Of a stretch of DNA of 64,000 nucleotides, positions 43,039 to 50,484 are shown one piece after another. Numbering within the stretch: position 1 is the first letter of the stretch; every line of letters starts with the position of its first letter. The notes under the pieces were generated by a model. That model had not been told where the DNA came from, ran no database searches, and was given only the letters and a program-made list of their open reading frames with translations. This DNA comes from JAMLJG01 sp035327585. Lineage in GTDB: Bacteria; Verrucomicrobiota; Kiritimatiellia; CAIVKH01. The position numbers and the translations under genes are program-made. Where the stretch lies: positions 1 through 64,000 of the forward strand of contig DAOLDD010000003.1 of NCBI GenBank assembly GCA_035327585.1, given 5' to 3'.

Positions 43039-43113
43039 GCTCACGTTCATTCCGCTCACACGCATGCAATTAACGTGCATTCTTTTCACGTTATTTTTGC
43101 TCACGTTGATTCA
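43039..43113 (+). repeat. Degenerate 15-bp tandem repeat upstream of the arsenic operon
   Basis: Five units of 14-16 bases, best matched by GCTCACGTTCATTCC: starts at 43039, 43054, 43070, 43085 and 43099. The array ends three bases before the -35 of the arsR promoter. The rest of the 267-base mscS-arsR gap shows nothing else. Confidence 0.55.
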
Positions 43114-43115
43114 GA

Positions 43116-43147
43116 TTGACACTTATGCGCATATGCGCATAAGTGTC
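43116..43147. promoter_or_regulatory. arsR promoter with a perfect 30-bp palindrome
   Basis: Bases 43118-43147 are a perfect palindrome whose half-site is GACACTTATGCGCAT. TTGACA (43116-43121) forms the -35 and CATAAG (43138-43143), 16 bases later, a possible -10, both within the palindrome. The arsR ATG at 43151 is only four bases beyond the dyad, which leaves no room for a leader, so the transcript may be leaderless. ArsR/SmtB repressors bind such long dyads over the promoter and release on metal binding. Confidence 0.75.
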
Positions 43148-43150
43148 TGC

Positions 43151-43498
43151 ATGAATATGAAACAAAAGTTATTTCTGCCGAATGAAGAAGCGTTGGCGCG
43201 GGCGCGGGTGCTGAAGGCGCTGGCGCATCCCTTGCGGCTCCAGGTGGTCTACGCGCTGCAACACGGGGAGACGTGCATCTGTGAATTGGAACCATTCTTC
43301 CAGCGCAACCAGTCGAATCTCTCCCGGCACGTCAACCAGTTGAAACAGGCCGGCCTCGTCGCGGAACGCCGGGCGGGCCCGCGTGTGATGCTGCGGCTCG
43401 CCACCCCCTGCATCCTGAGGGCTTTCGACTGCGCCATGGAGGTCGTGAAGGCCGAACACCAGCGTCGCGCGCGCGGCCTCGCGCATCAGACGGCGTGA
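43151..43498 (+). CDS. arsR: ArsR/SmtB-family repressor 1
   Basis: 115 residues from ATG 43151; the next in-frame ATG (43157) is also usable. Winged helix with LKALAHPLRLQVVYALQHGETCICELEPFFQRNQSNLSRHVNQLKQAGLVAERRAGPRVMLRL. The alpha-3 CxC (TCICEL) is the arsenic/antimony-binding arrangement of ArsR. It lies immediately after the 30-bp palindrome and its stop overlaps the permease start (GTGA), so it heads and probably autoregulates the operon. Confidence 0.9.
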   Translation: MNMKQKLFLPNEEALARARVLKALAHPLRLQVVYALQHGETCICELEPFFQRNQSNLSRHVNQLKQAGLVAERRAGPRVMLRLATPCILRAFDCAMEVVKAEHQRRARGLAHQTA

Positions 43499-44874
43499 AT
43501 CGCGAACTGAAAATATTCCTCGGCCTGCTGGCCGGGTTTCTTGCGGCGTATTTCATGCCGATCGAATCCGCCCGGCTTCAGGGCGCTCTGATCGAAGCCC
43601 TGCGCCTGGTCAAATGGTACGCGCAGGAACATGTCCTGTTGTGCCTGGTCCCGGCTTTCTTTATCGCCGGCGCGATCGGCGTGTTCATCAGCCAGAACGC
43701 GGTGATGAAATACTTCGGGCACAAGGCCAACAAGTTGCTCGCCTACGGCGTGGCTTCGGTGTCCGGCACCATCCTCGCCGTCTGCTCGTGCACCGTCCTC
43801 CCCCTCTTCGGCGGCATCTACATGCGCGGCGCCGGTTTGGGCCCCGCCGTCGCCTTCCTCTACTCCGGTCCCGCCATCAACGTGCTGGCCATCGTGATGT
43901 CCGCCCGCATCCTCGGCTACCAGATCGGCCTCGCCCGCGCAATCGGCGCGGTGCTGTTCAGCGTCGTCATCGGCGCCTTGATGCATCTGATCTTCCTTAA
44001 AGACGAACGCGCCAAGGCCGCGCAGGCGACGGATGTCTACATCGAGCCCGATGACCGTCCACCCCGCCCGCTCTGGCAAACCGCCCTCCACTTCCTCAGC
44101 ATGGCCGCCGTCCTTGTCTTCGCCAACTGGGCACGACCCGCCGACCCCAGCGGCGTATGGCACGCCATCTTCGTCGCCAAGTGGGGCCTCACCGCCGGCT
44201 TCGCCGTCATGACGGGATTTTGCCTCTGGCGCTTTTTCGGCGTGCCCGCCATCCGCATTGCCCTGGCCGCCGCGACGATTGCCGCCCTGGCCTGGATATT
44301 CCCACAGCAGCCCGTCATCGCCTTCACGGCCGGATTCGCCGCCCTGGCGCTCCTGACCTTCCGCAGCACGCCGGAAATGCGCGAATGGCGCGACCAAACG
44401 TGGGGTTTTGCCAAACAAATCACCCCGCTTCTGCTCGGCGGCGTGCTGGCCGCCGGATTCTTCCTCGGAACGCCGGAATCATCCGACGCCGGAATTGTGC
44501 CGAACCGCTGGATTCAGGCGCTGGTCGGTGATGATCCATCTGTGTTCTTCGGCATTCTCGGCGGCTCGGGCGACGTCCCGGGCTGGCTCGGCGCGATCTG
44601 GCCGGTCTGGACCAATTTCTTCGCCTCGCTGGTGGGCGCGCTGATGTACTTCGCCACGCTGACCGAGATCCCCATCGTGCGCGGCTTGATGGATAGCGGC
44701 ATGGGCCAGGGCCCCGCCCTCGCGCTCCTGCTGGCCGGCCCCGCCCTCTCCCTGCCCAACATGCTCGTCATCAATTCCATCCTCGGCCCGAAAAAGACGC
44801 TCACGTTCGTTGCCCTCGTCGTGCTGATGGCCACGCTCTCGGGCCTGATCTTTGGCACATGGATCGCAACGTGA
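43495..44874 (+). CDS. ArsP/DUF318-type permease
   Basis: 459 residues with about 10-11 membrane helices. The permease signature LAVCSCTVLPLFGGIYMRGAGLGPAVAFLYSGPAINVLAIV (near 98-137), with its CSC, is that of ArsP and SO_0444-type efflux permeases, which export trivalent organoarsenicals or metals. The second repeat holds LGGVLAAGFFLG and ALALLLAGPALSLPNMLVI. GTG start coupled to arsR. Substrate is inferred from the arsenic genes around it. Confidence 0.85.
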   Translation: MNRELKIFLGLLAGFLAAYFMPIESARLQGALIEALRLVKWYAQEHVLLCLVPAFFIAGAIGVFISQNAVMKYFGHKANKLLAYGVASVSGTILAVCSCTVLPLFGGIYMRGAGLGPAVAFLYSGPAINVLAIVMSARILGYQIGLARAIGAVLFSVVIGALMHLIFLKDERAKAAQATDVYIEPDDRPPRPLWQTALHFLSMAAVLVFANWARPADPSGVWHAIFVAKWGLTAGFAVMTGFCLWRFFGVPAIRIALAAATIAALAWIFPQQPVIAFTAGFAALALLTFRSTPEMREWRDQTWGFAKQITPLLLGGVLAAGFFLGTPESSDAGIVPNRWIQALVGDDPSVFFGILGGSGDVPGWLGAIWPVWTNFFASLVGALMYFATLTEIPIVRGLMDSGMGQGPALALLLAGPALSLPNMLVINSILGPKKTLTFVALVVLMATLSGLIFGTWIAT

Positions 44875-44885
44875 AAGGAATCGAA

Positions 44886-45119
44886 ATGAAGAAAATCCAA
44901 ATCCTCGGCACCGGCTGCCCCAAATGCACAACCCTCGCCGCGCATGCGGAGGAAGCGGTTAAGGAACTCGGCATCAAGGCCACCATCGAAAAGGTCGAGA
45001 AAATCACCGACATCATGAAATTCGGCATCATGACCACCCCGGGCCTCGTGGTGGACGGCGCGGTCAAAAGCGCTGGGAAAGTGCTTTCCGTGGATGACAT
45101 CAAGAAGCACCTGCAATGA
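44886..45119 (+). CDS. Small redox-active thioredoxin-fold protein (TM0996 type)
   Basis: 77 residues starting MKKIQILGTGCPKCTTLAAHAEEAV, preceded by AAAGGA. Minimal thioredoxin fold with a CPKC active site (residues 11-14), the cis-Pro region MTTPGLVVDG, and no export signal. Such proteins regularly sit directly behind ArsP/DUF318 permeases and may reduce or deliver the metalloid. Stop overlaps the next start (ATGA). Confidence 0.88.
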   Translation: MKKIQILGTGCPKCTTLAAHAEEAVKELGIKATIEKVEKITDIMKFGIMTTPGLVVDGAVKSAGKVLSVDDIKKHLQ

Positions 45120-45535
45120 AGGCTCACAAAATTCTTATCGTCTGCACCTTGATCCTCGCTGTCGGCTTCGTTCTCGCCCGCCGGAATCAGGAACGGGCGA
45201 TGAAAAGTAGCGCGGCGCCAGCAATGGCCGTCTCCTCGCAGCCCCTGCCCCGACTCGTTGACCTCGGCGCGGGCAAATGCATCCCCTGCAAAGCCATGGC
45301 GCCGATCCTGGATGAATTGCGGGACGAATACGCCGACACTTTTCAGGTCATCTTCATCGACGTTTGGGAAAATCCCCCGGCCGCCGAGCCCTACAAGATC
45401 AACCTGATTCCGACACAGATATTCTTCGATGCCGAAGGGAACGAACTCTGGCGACATGAAGGATTTCTCGGCAAGGCCGATATCCTCGCGAAATGGAAGG
45501 AACTGGGCGTTATGGAGACTGCAGCGTTGGAGTAG
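45116..45535 (+). CDS. Membrane-anchored thioredoxin-like protein
   Basis: 139 residues. N-terminal anchor (HKILIVCTLILAVGFVLARR), then a thioredoxin domain with active site GKCIPCKAMAPILDELRDEY (CIPC at about 54-57) and the cis-Pro segment NLIPTQIFFDAEGNELWRHEGFL. It should face the periplasm and receive electrons from the CcdA protein two positions on. The stop codon TAG lies inside an imperfect inverted repeat (45529-45596). Confidence 0.85.
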   Translation: MKAHKILIVCTLILAVGFVLARRNQERAMKSSAAPAMAVSSQPLPRLVDLGAGKCIPCKAMAPILDELRDEYADTFQVIFIDVWENPPAAEPYKINLIPTQIFFDAEGNELWRHEGFLGKADILAKWKELGVMETAALE

Positions 45536-45596
45536 TGGAGTATTTGGAGGCGTATTCTGCCTCCGTCACCGCAGCACTCCATCACTCCACCACTCC
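45529..45596. repeat. Imperfect inverted repeat carrying the thioredoxin stop codon
   Basis: GGAGTAGTGGAGT (45529-45541) pairs with ACTCCACCACTCC (45584-45596) with one mismatch, and GGAGGC (45546-45551) pairs with GCCTCC (45559-45564) inside. It fills the spacer before ccdA. It could end transcription or attenuate, but it has no U-tract and looks more like a dispersed element. Confidence 0.6.
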
Positions 45597-45612
45597 TTAA
45601 CCCGAGCTAATC

Positions 45613-46308
45613 ATGCAGGAACTCCTGTCCACGCTCACCAACGCGGTCCAGGGCACGCCCGCCATTGCGCTTGGCGCGGCGTTCATCTGGGGCATCCTGA
45701 GCATCATCCTCAGTCCCTGCCACCTCGCCAGCATCCCGCTGATCGTCGGGTTCATTGATGAGCAGGACGTGAAGTCGGCCGGACGCGCGTTCACTCTGTC
45801 GCTGCTGTTTTCCGTCGGCATCCTGATCACCATCGCGCTGATCGGCGTGGTCACCGCCATGGCCGGGCGCATGATGGGCGACGTGGGGCGCTGGGGAAAC
45901 TGGTTCGTCGCCGCCATCTTCTTCATCGTCGGGCTGCATCTGCTGGATGTGATCCCGCTTAATCTCAACGCGGGTCGAGTCGGCCTGAAACGCAAAGGTT
46001 TGCTGGCCTCCTTCATCCTTGGCCTCATCTTCGGCATCGCGCTCGGCCCCTGCACCTTCGCCTACATGGCCCCCATGCTGGCCGTCTCGTTCAAGGTCGC
46101 CGCCGACCAATTCGGCTACGGCGTCCTCCTGCTCGCTGTCTACGGCATCGGCCACTGCTCCGTGATCGTGCTCGCCGGGACCTCGACCGAGCTGGTCGAG
46201 AAGGCGCTCCACTGGAACAAGGACGCCAAAGGCGCCGTGGTTCTCAAGAAAGTCTGCGGCGTACTCGTCCTGCTCGGCGGCCTGTGGATGCTCTACACGG
46301 CGCCTTGA
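45613..46308 (+). CDS. ccdA: CcdA/DsbD-type transmembrane electron carrier
   Basis: 231 residues, six predicted membrane helices. The paired cysteines of the family are in LSPCHLASIPLIVGF (first helix) and LGPCTFAYMAPMLAVS (fourth helix), which relay electrons from cytoplasmic thioredoxin to periplasmic partners. Adjacent to two thioredoxin-like genes, it completes a reducing relay within the arsenic cluster. The more usual role in cytochrome c maturation cannot be excluded. Confidence 0.88.
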   Translation: MQELLSTLTNAVQGTPAIALGAAFIWGILSIILSPCHLASIPLIVGFIDEQDVKSAGRAFTLSLLFSVGILITIALIGVVTAMAGRMMGDVGRWGNWFVAAIFFIVGLHLLDVIPLNLNAGRVGLKRKGLLASFILGLIFGIALGPCTFAYMAPMLAVSFKVAADQFGYGVLLLAVYGIGHCSVIVLAGTSTELVEKALHWNKDAKGAVVLKKVCGVLVLLGGLWMLYTAP

Positions 46309-46347
46309 CAGGCGCGCGCCAATCCGTACATTTCGTCATTAAGCGAA

Positions 46348-46719
46348 ATGACGAACCTGCATTCCATCGCGCGGCTGGGGCTCGCCCTCAGTGATCCGAC
46401 CCGTCTGCGCCTGTTCGCAGCCTTGCGGGACGGCGAATTATGCGTCTGCCAGCTGATCGAACTGGCGGACCTCGCGCCCTCAACCGTCTCGAAACACCTG
46501 TCCATCCTGCGCGACGCCGGTCTCGTCGATTCGCGGAAGGACGGTCGCTGGGTCCACTACCGGCTGGCGAAAAAAGGAATTACAGACGTTGAAAACGTCG
46601 CGAAACCGTTTTTACAGACGTTGGAAAAAAGCGTGGAGATCCGGGCCGATGCCCGAAAGCTGAGGACGATCCGCCGCGCGGACTTGGAGGTTCTATGCAG
46701 GCAGCAGCGAAAAAATTGA
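46348..46719 (+). CDS. arsR: ArsR-family repressor 2
   Basis: 123 residues. Winged helix LGLALSDPTRLRLFAALRDGELCVCQLIELADLAPSTVSKHLSILRDAGLVDSRKDGRWVHYRLAKK with the CxC metal site CVC in alpha-3. After LAKK the sequence (GITDVENVAKPFLQTLEK) is encoded by both halves of the dispersed TTACAGACGTTG element, read in two different frames, so the C-terminal tail of this repressor was built from a repeat. The stop lies inside the arsC gene (25-base overlap). Confidence 0.9.
   Translation: MTNLHSIARLGLALSDPTRLRLFAALRDGELCVCQLIELADLAPSTVSKHLSILRDAGLVDSRKDGRWVHYRLAKKGITDVENVAKPFLQTLEKSVEIRADARKLRTIRRADLEVLCRQQRKN
46578..46627. repeat. Paired TTACAGACGTTG dispersed element, locus B, inside arsR
   Basis: Exact cores TTACAGACGTTG at 46580-46591 and 46612-46623, 32 bases apart, each followed by a short A-run, with CGCGAAACCG between. 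It is wholly within the second arsR reading frame, where the first core is read as ITDVE and the second as LQTLE. Confidence 0.75.
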
Positions 46720-47147
46720 AGATACTTTTCCTCTGCACGGGAAATTCCTGCCGCAGCCAGATGGCTGAAGGCTGGGCGCGCGCGCTGAAAGGCGGCGCGC
46801 TGGAACCCTACTCCGCCGGAATCGAAACCCACGGAATGAATCCGAACGCGGTCAAGGTCATGGCGGAGGCGGGCGTGGACATCACGGGCCAGCGCTCGAA
46901 GAAAGTCGACGAGCTGATGGACATCCCGCTCGATGTCGTGGTCACGGTCTGCGGGCATGCGGACGAGACGTGTCCCGCATGGCTGGGCCAAAAGGCGCGC
47001 GTCGTCCACGTCGGCTTCGACGATCCGCCCAAACTCGCCAAAACCGCGAAGACCGAAGAGGAAGCCCTCGCCCACTACCGCCGCGTTCGCGATGAGATCC
47101 GTAAATTTATCGAAACGTTGCCCGAAGGATTGGCGGTGAAGGCGTGA
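46695..47147 (+). CDS. arsC: Arsenate reductase, thioredoxin-coupled LMW-phosphatase type
   Basis: 150 residues. Low-molecular-weight tyrosine phosphatase fold: P-loop FLCTGNSCRSQMAEGW with nucleophilic Cys, and a redox pair in VVTVCGHADETCPAW, matching the three-cysteine relay of the Bacillus/S. aureus ArsC class that is recycled by thioredoxin. It reduces arsenate to arsenite for export by the downstream ACR3. Overlaps arsR 2 by 25 bases. Confidence 0.92.
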   Translation: MQAAAKKLKILFLCTGNSCRSQMAEGWARALKGGALEPYSAGIETHGMNPNAVKVMAEAGVDITGQRSKKVDELMDIPLDVVVTVCGHADETCPAWLGQKARVVHVGFDDPPKLAKTAKTEEEALAHYRRVRDEIRKFIETLPEGLAVKA

Positions 47148-47168
47148 GACGATTTGCGAACCCGATCT

Positions 47169-47240
47169 TCCGGCGACTGAGCGCCGGAGCTACAACAGAG
47201 GAAGATATCGCGCTGTAGTTCCGCCGCTCTGTCGGCGGAA
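47169..47240. repeat. Inverted pair of REP-like hairpins before ACR3
   Basis: Hairpin 1: TCCGGCG-ACTGAG-CGCCGGA (47169-47188) followed by GCTACA. Hairpin 2: TTCCGCCG-CTCTGT-CGGCGGAA (47219-47240), preceded by TGTAGT. Read on opposite strands the two are similar in sequence, loop and TACA tail, a typical back-to-back REP arrangement. The second ends just before the AAGGAG ribosome-binding site of acr3. Confidence 0.7.
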
Positions 47241-47252
47241 AAGGAGATACCC

Positions 47253-48359
47253 ATGACCTGTGCAACCGCTGAACCGGATCGCCATATGACCAGCGTCTTC
47301 GAGCGCTACCTGACCGTTTGGGTTGGGTTGTGCATCATGGCGGGCATTGTCGTGGGCAAAATCGCGCCGGGCTTCGCGAAGACGCTGGACGGCATGGCGA
47401 TCGTCGTGGATGGCGCGCCGGTTGTGTCGATCCCAATCGCAATCTGCCTCTTTTTCATGATGTACCCGATCATGGTGAAGATCGATTTCGCGCGCGTCGT
47501 GAAGGCCGGGCGCACGCCGAAGCCGGTCCTGCTCACGCTGTTCATGAACTGGGCCATCAAGCCGTTCACGATGTTCTTCATCGCGGCGGGACTCCTGACC
47601 TGGTTTCACGCGATGGGGCTGCTTCCCGGCACGGAGATCGTAAAGGACGGCACCGAGGTGCCGCTCTATCGTTCCTATATCTCCGGCGCGATCCTGCTCG
47701 GCATCGCGCCCTGCACCGCGATGGTGCTGGTGTGGAACTACCTCGTGCGTGGAAATGACGGCCTCACGCTGGTCATGGTGGCGATCAATTCGCTGACCAT
47801 GCTGCTGCTTTACGGCGTTCTCGGCGGCTGGCTGCTCGGCCTTAATGAAATGCCCGTGCCGTGGGAGGCGCTGCTGCTGTCGGTCGGCATCTACGTCGCG
47901 CTGCCCCTCGTCGCGGGGTATTTCAGCCGCCGCTGGATCATCCAGTCGAAGGGCGAAACATGGTTCAAGGAGAAGTTCCTGCACGTCCTGACGCCGGTCT
48001 CGATCTCCGCGCTGCTGCTCACGCTCGTCCTGCTGTTCAGCTTCAAGGGCGACATCATCCTCGCGCAACCGCTCACGATCCTCTGGATCGCGATTCCGCT
48101 GTTCGTGCAAACGCTGCTCATCTTCGCGATCACCTACGCGCTGGCGCGCTGTCTGAAGCTGCCGTTCGAGGACGCCGCGCCCGCCGCGATGATCGGCGCG
48201 TCAAACCACTTCGAAGTCGCCATCGCCACCGCCGTCATGCTGTTCGGCCTCTCCTCCGGCGCCGCGCTCGCCACGGTTGTCGGCGTGCTGATCGAGGTCC
48301 CCGTGATGCTCTGGCTCGTGCGCATCTGCCTGCGAACGCGGCGTTGGTTTCCAGCGTAG
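47253..48359 (+). CDS. acr3: ACR3-family arsenite efflux permease
   Basis: 368 residues, about ten membrane helices. ACR3 features: LTVWVGLCIMAGIVVGKIAPG at the start, FFMMYPIMVKIDF, FMNWAIKPFTMFFIAAGLL, and the conserved Cys in LLGIAPCTAMVLVWNYLVRGN that is needed for transport, plus IGASNHFEVAIATAVMLFG near the end. AAGGAG RBS at 47241. It exports arsenite made by ArsC. Confidence 0.94.
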   Translation: MTCATAEPDRHMTSVFERYLTVWVGLCIMAGIVVGKIAPGFAKTLDGMAIVVDGAPVVSIPIAICLFFMMYPIMVKIDFARVVKAGRTPKPVLLTLFMNWAIKPFTMFFIAAGLLTWFHAMGLLPGTEIVKDGTEVPLYRSYISGAILLGIAPCTAMVLVWNYLVRGNDGLTLVMVAINSLTMLLLYGVLGGWLLGLNEMPVPWEALLLSVGIYVALPLVAGYFSRRWIIQSKGETWFKEKFLHVLTPVSISALLLTLVLLFSFKGDIILAQPLTILWIAIPLFVQTLLIFAITYALARCLKLPFEDAAPAAMIGASNHFEVAIATAVMLFGLSSGAALATVVGVLIEVPVMLWLVRICLRTRRWFPA

Positions 48360-48443
48360 TTGCAGCCGGGTATATGCGGCGGATGCTTTGAAATATCCTA
48401 CGTTGATTACCCGCCGAATATGAAACGGATTGCCCTGCTTGCG

Positions 48444-50084
48444 CTACGGGGCTGCGGATGAGGCGGCTACCAACTTCTTATAGCGCTGGACCGCTTTGTG
48501 CAATTGGGTCGCTTCGGCCCGCGTCAGGTCGATTTCCATATCATAGCCGGCGTCGCGTGCGCCGACGGACCCGATGTGACCGAAGAATTGGATTTCATCA
48601 AATTGATCAGGCCGGAACAGGCGGGTTTCGTCGGCGGGATGCTGGATGCGCGTGATGACGTTGGACGAGACGAAGCCCTGGAACCGACGCAACTGCGCGC
48701 GCCCCTTGGACAGGGCGTCCGGCAGGTTGTCGCTCACCTTGACCTCGTACACCGCGATCGCCTCGCGGGGATTTTTCTGCATCACAACCACATCCAGTTC
48801 CCCGCCCTCTTTTCCGTCCCGACCGTGGAAATGAATCGAGTGCAGCAGGTCAATGTTGGTTTGCCCGGCGTACTGCTCGCGCACCATCAGGAACGCCAGC
48901 GCCTCCGCAACCGTGCCCACGCTGTTGAAGTTGAAATTCAGATCCTTGATGCGGTCGAAATGCTGACGGAGCAAGTCGGCGCGCTCCATGTCCACGAAGT
49001 AGTCCGGCATGTCGATCTTGGGCGGCGCGGGCGCCACCACACGCGGCGCGCGCGCAGTCATCCACCAGCCCCCGGCGGCGAGAAGCACGAGGGCTATGGC
49101 CCCGACGGAGATCAGCGCGAGACGCCGTCGCGGCGAGCGGGGCGGTTGCAGGTCAACTTGCATGGTGGCCGTACTGAGTGGAGGCCGCGTGGCGGACGGC
49201 GCAGGCACGGCGCGGGTCACCCGCAGGGTGCCGCCACCCCCACGGAGCAGCAGCGGGCGGACCTCGTCCAGCGCCTCGCGGGCCGAAGGCGGTCGCTGCG
49301 CGGGATCCGGGGCGATCAATCGCATCACCCACGCGCAAAGGTCCGGCGCGCAGGGCGTTTTGAGTTCATCCAACGGCAACACGCGGTGTTCGATGTGCGC
49401 GGTGATCACATCGAGGATGGTATCCCCGTCAAACGGCGGCCGCCCGGAGATGACGAAATAGTACACGCATCCCATCGCGTACAGATCCGTGCGTTCGTCC
49501 AGCGCCTGCCTGCGAATCTGTTCCGGTGCGAGGCAGTGGACACTGCCATAAATGGAATTGTGCTCGTAGAGCGTCTGCGGCGTCGGCGCATTGACGATCC
49601 GGGCGAGGCCAAAATCGAGGATCTTGTACTGCCATGCCCCGCTCGGCATCGGGATGGCCATGATGTTCGACGGCTTCAGGTCGCGGTGGATCACATGCAC
49701 GTGGTGCGCCGCGATCAACCCGTCGAGCGTTTGCGTGATCAGGTCGCCCACGCTGCGCGCATCGTAAGCAAACGTGCGGACATGTTCATCCAGCGGCTTG
49801 CCCTGGAGAAATTCCGTGACGACATACGGGCCGTTTTCGTCCGCACCGCAGTCGTGGATCGTGAGGATATTGGGGTGCTGGATCGCGGCCAGCGTTTTGG
49901 CCTCCTTCAGCAGGGACTCGGTGTTCGTGTCGAAATGATGGCCCTTCAGCCGCTTGAAGGCGACGAAGCGCTGCAACTGGGCGTCCCACGCCTTGTAGAC
50001 CAGCCCCGCCCCGCCCTCCCCGATTTTTTCGCGGAGTTCGTATCGGCCGGCAATCCTGGGTTGATTCGACTCCTCGCCTGCCAT
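48444..50084 (-). CDS. Membrane Ser/Thr protein kinase with a nuclease-like C-terminal domain
   Basis: 546 residues. PknB-type kinase domain at about 13-280: glycine loop IGEGGAGLVYKAW, K44, HRDLKPSN (133-140), DFGL (157-160), APEQI. A Pro-rich linker and one membrane helix (about 321-343) follow. The C-terminal 200 residues are not a PASTA or known sensor domain that I recognise. They contain GGELDVVVMQKNPREAIAVYEVKVS with D431, E447 and K449, followed by QL (464-465), the D...ExK layout of PD-(D/E)XK nuclease folds. If real, the topology puts that domain outside the cytoplasm. It sits alone, facing the arsenic operon. Confidence 0.85.
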   Translation of the reverse strand: MAGEESNQPRIAGRYELREKIGEGGAGLVYKAWDAQLQRFVAFKRLKGHHFDTNTESLLKEAKTLAAIQHPNILTIHDCGADENGPYVVTEFLQGKPLDEHVRTFAYDARSVGDLITQTLDGLIAAHHVHVIHRDLKPSNIMAIPMPSGAWQYKILDFGLARIVNAPTPQTLYEHNSIYGSVHCLAPEQIRRQALDERTDLYAMGCVYYFVISGRPPFDGDTILDVITAHIEHRVLPLDELKTPCAPDLCAWVMRLIAPDPAQRPPSAREALDEVRPLLLRGGGGTLRVTRAVPAPSATRPPLSTATMQVDLQPPRSPRRRLALISVGAIALVLLAAGGWWMTARAPRVVAPAPPKIDMPDYFVDMERADLLRQHFDRIKDLNFNFNSVGTVAEALAFLMVREQYAGQTNIDLLHSIHFHGRDGKEGGELDVVVMQKNPREAIAVYEVKVSDNLPDALSKGRAQLRRFQGFVSSNVITRIQHPADETRLFRPDQFDEIQFFGHIGSVGARDAGYDMEIDLTRAEATQLHKAVQRYKKLVAASSAAP

Positions 50085-50298
50085 GATGCAATGCGCCTCG
50101 TGTCTACCGGAGAGTCTAGGCGATGGGAGGTTCGTTCACAATCGAAAGGCGCGATCGCGACCCGACCCTTATCCCGTTCCCGCGCCGCGCGCGTCTGAAA
50201 CTCGATTGGTGGTGGAGCACGACGCCGGATCTTGATATAGGGATCGCATGCCGGGCGGGCAGGCCGGGGCGCCGTTGAACCGCGAGAGGAGCCGACGC

Positions 50299-50484
50299 AT
50301 GAATGAAACCGCTATTTGCTTGAATTGCGGGAATAGCGAAGAGAACTTCCCGCTCGTGAGCCTGCGCTTTCGGGGGAAACCGCTCTGGGTATGCACGCAA
50401 TGCATGCCGGTGGTGATCCACCAGCCCGGGCGCATCGCGGGCAAACTGCCCGGCGCCGGGCAACACGAGGCCGCGAGTGACTGA
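50299..50484 (+). CDS. Small zinc-ribbon protein
   Basis: 61 residues from MNETAICLNCGNSEEN; the ORF begins 17 codons upstream but GAGAGGAG-like sequence precedes this ATG. Two CxxC knuckles, CLNCG (8-11) and CTQC near 36-39, make a zinc ribbon (SLRFRGKPLWVCTQCMPVVIHQP). Start and stop overlap arrangement with the next gene (8 bases) indicates co-translation with the NnrS-like membrane protein. Function unknown. Confidence 0.7.
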   Translation: MNETAICLNCGNSEENFPLVSLRFRGKPLWVCTQCMPVVIHQPGRIAGKLPGAGQHEAASD

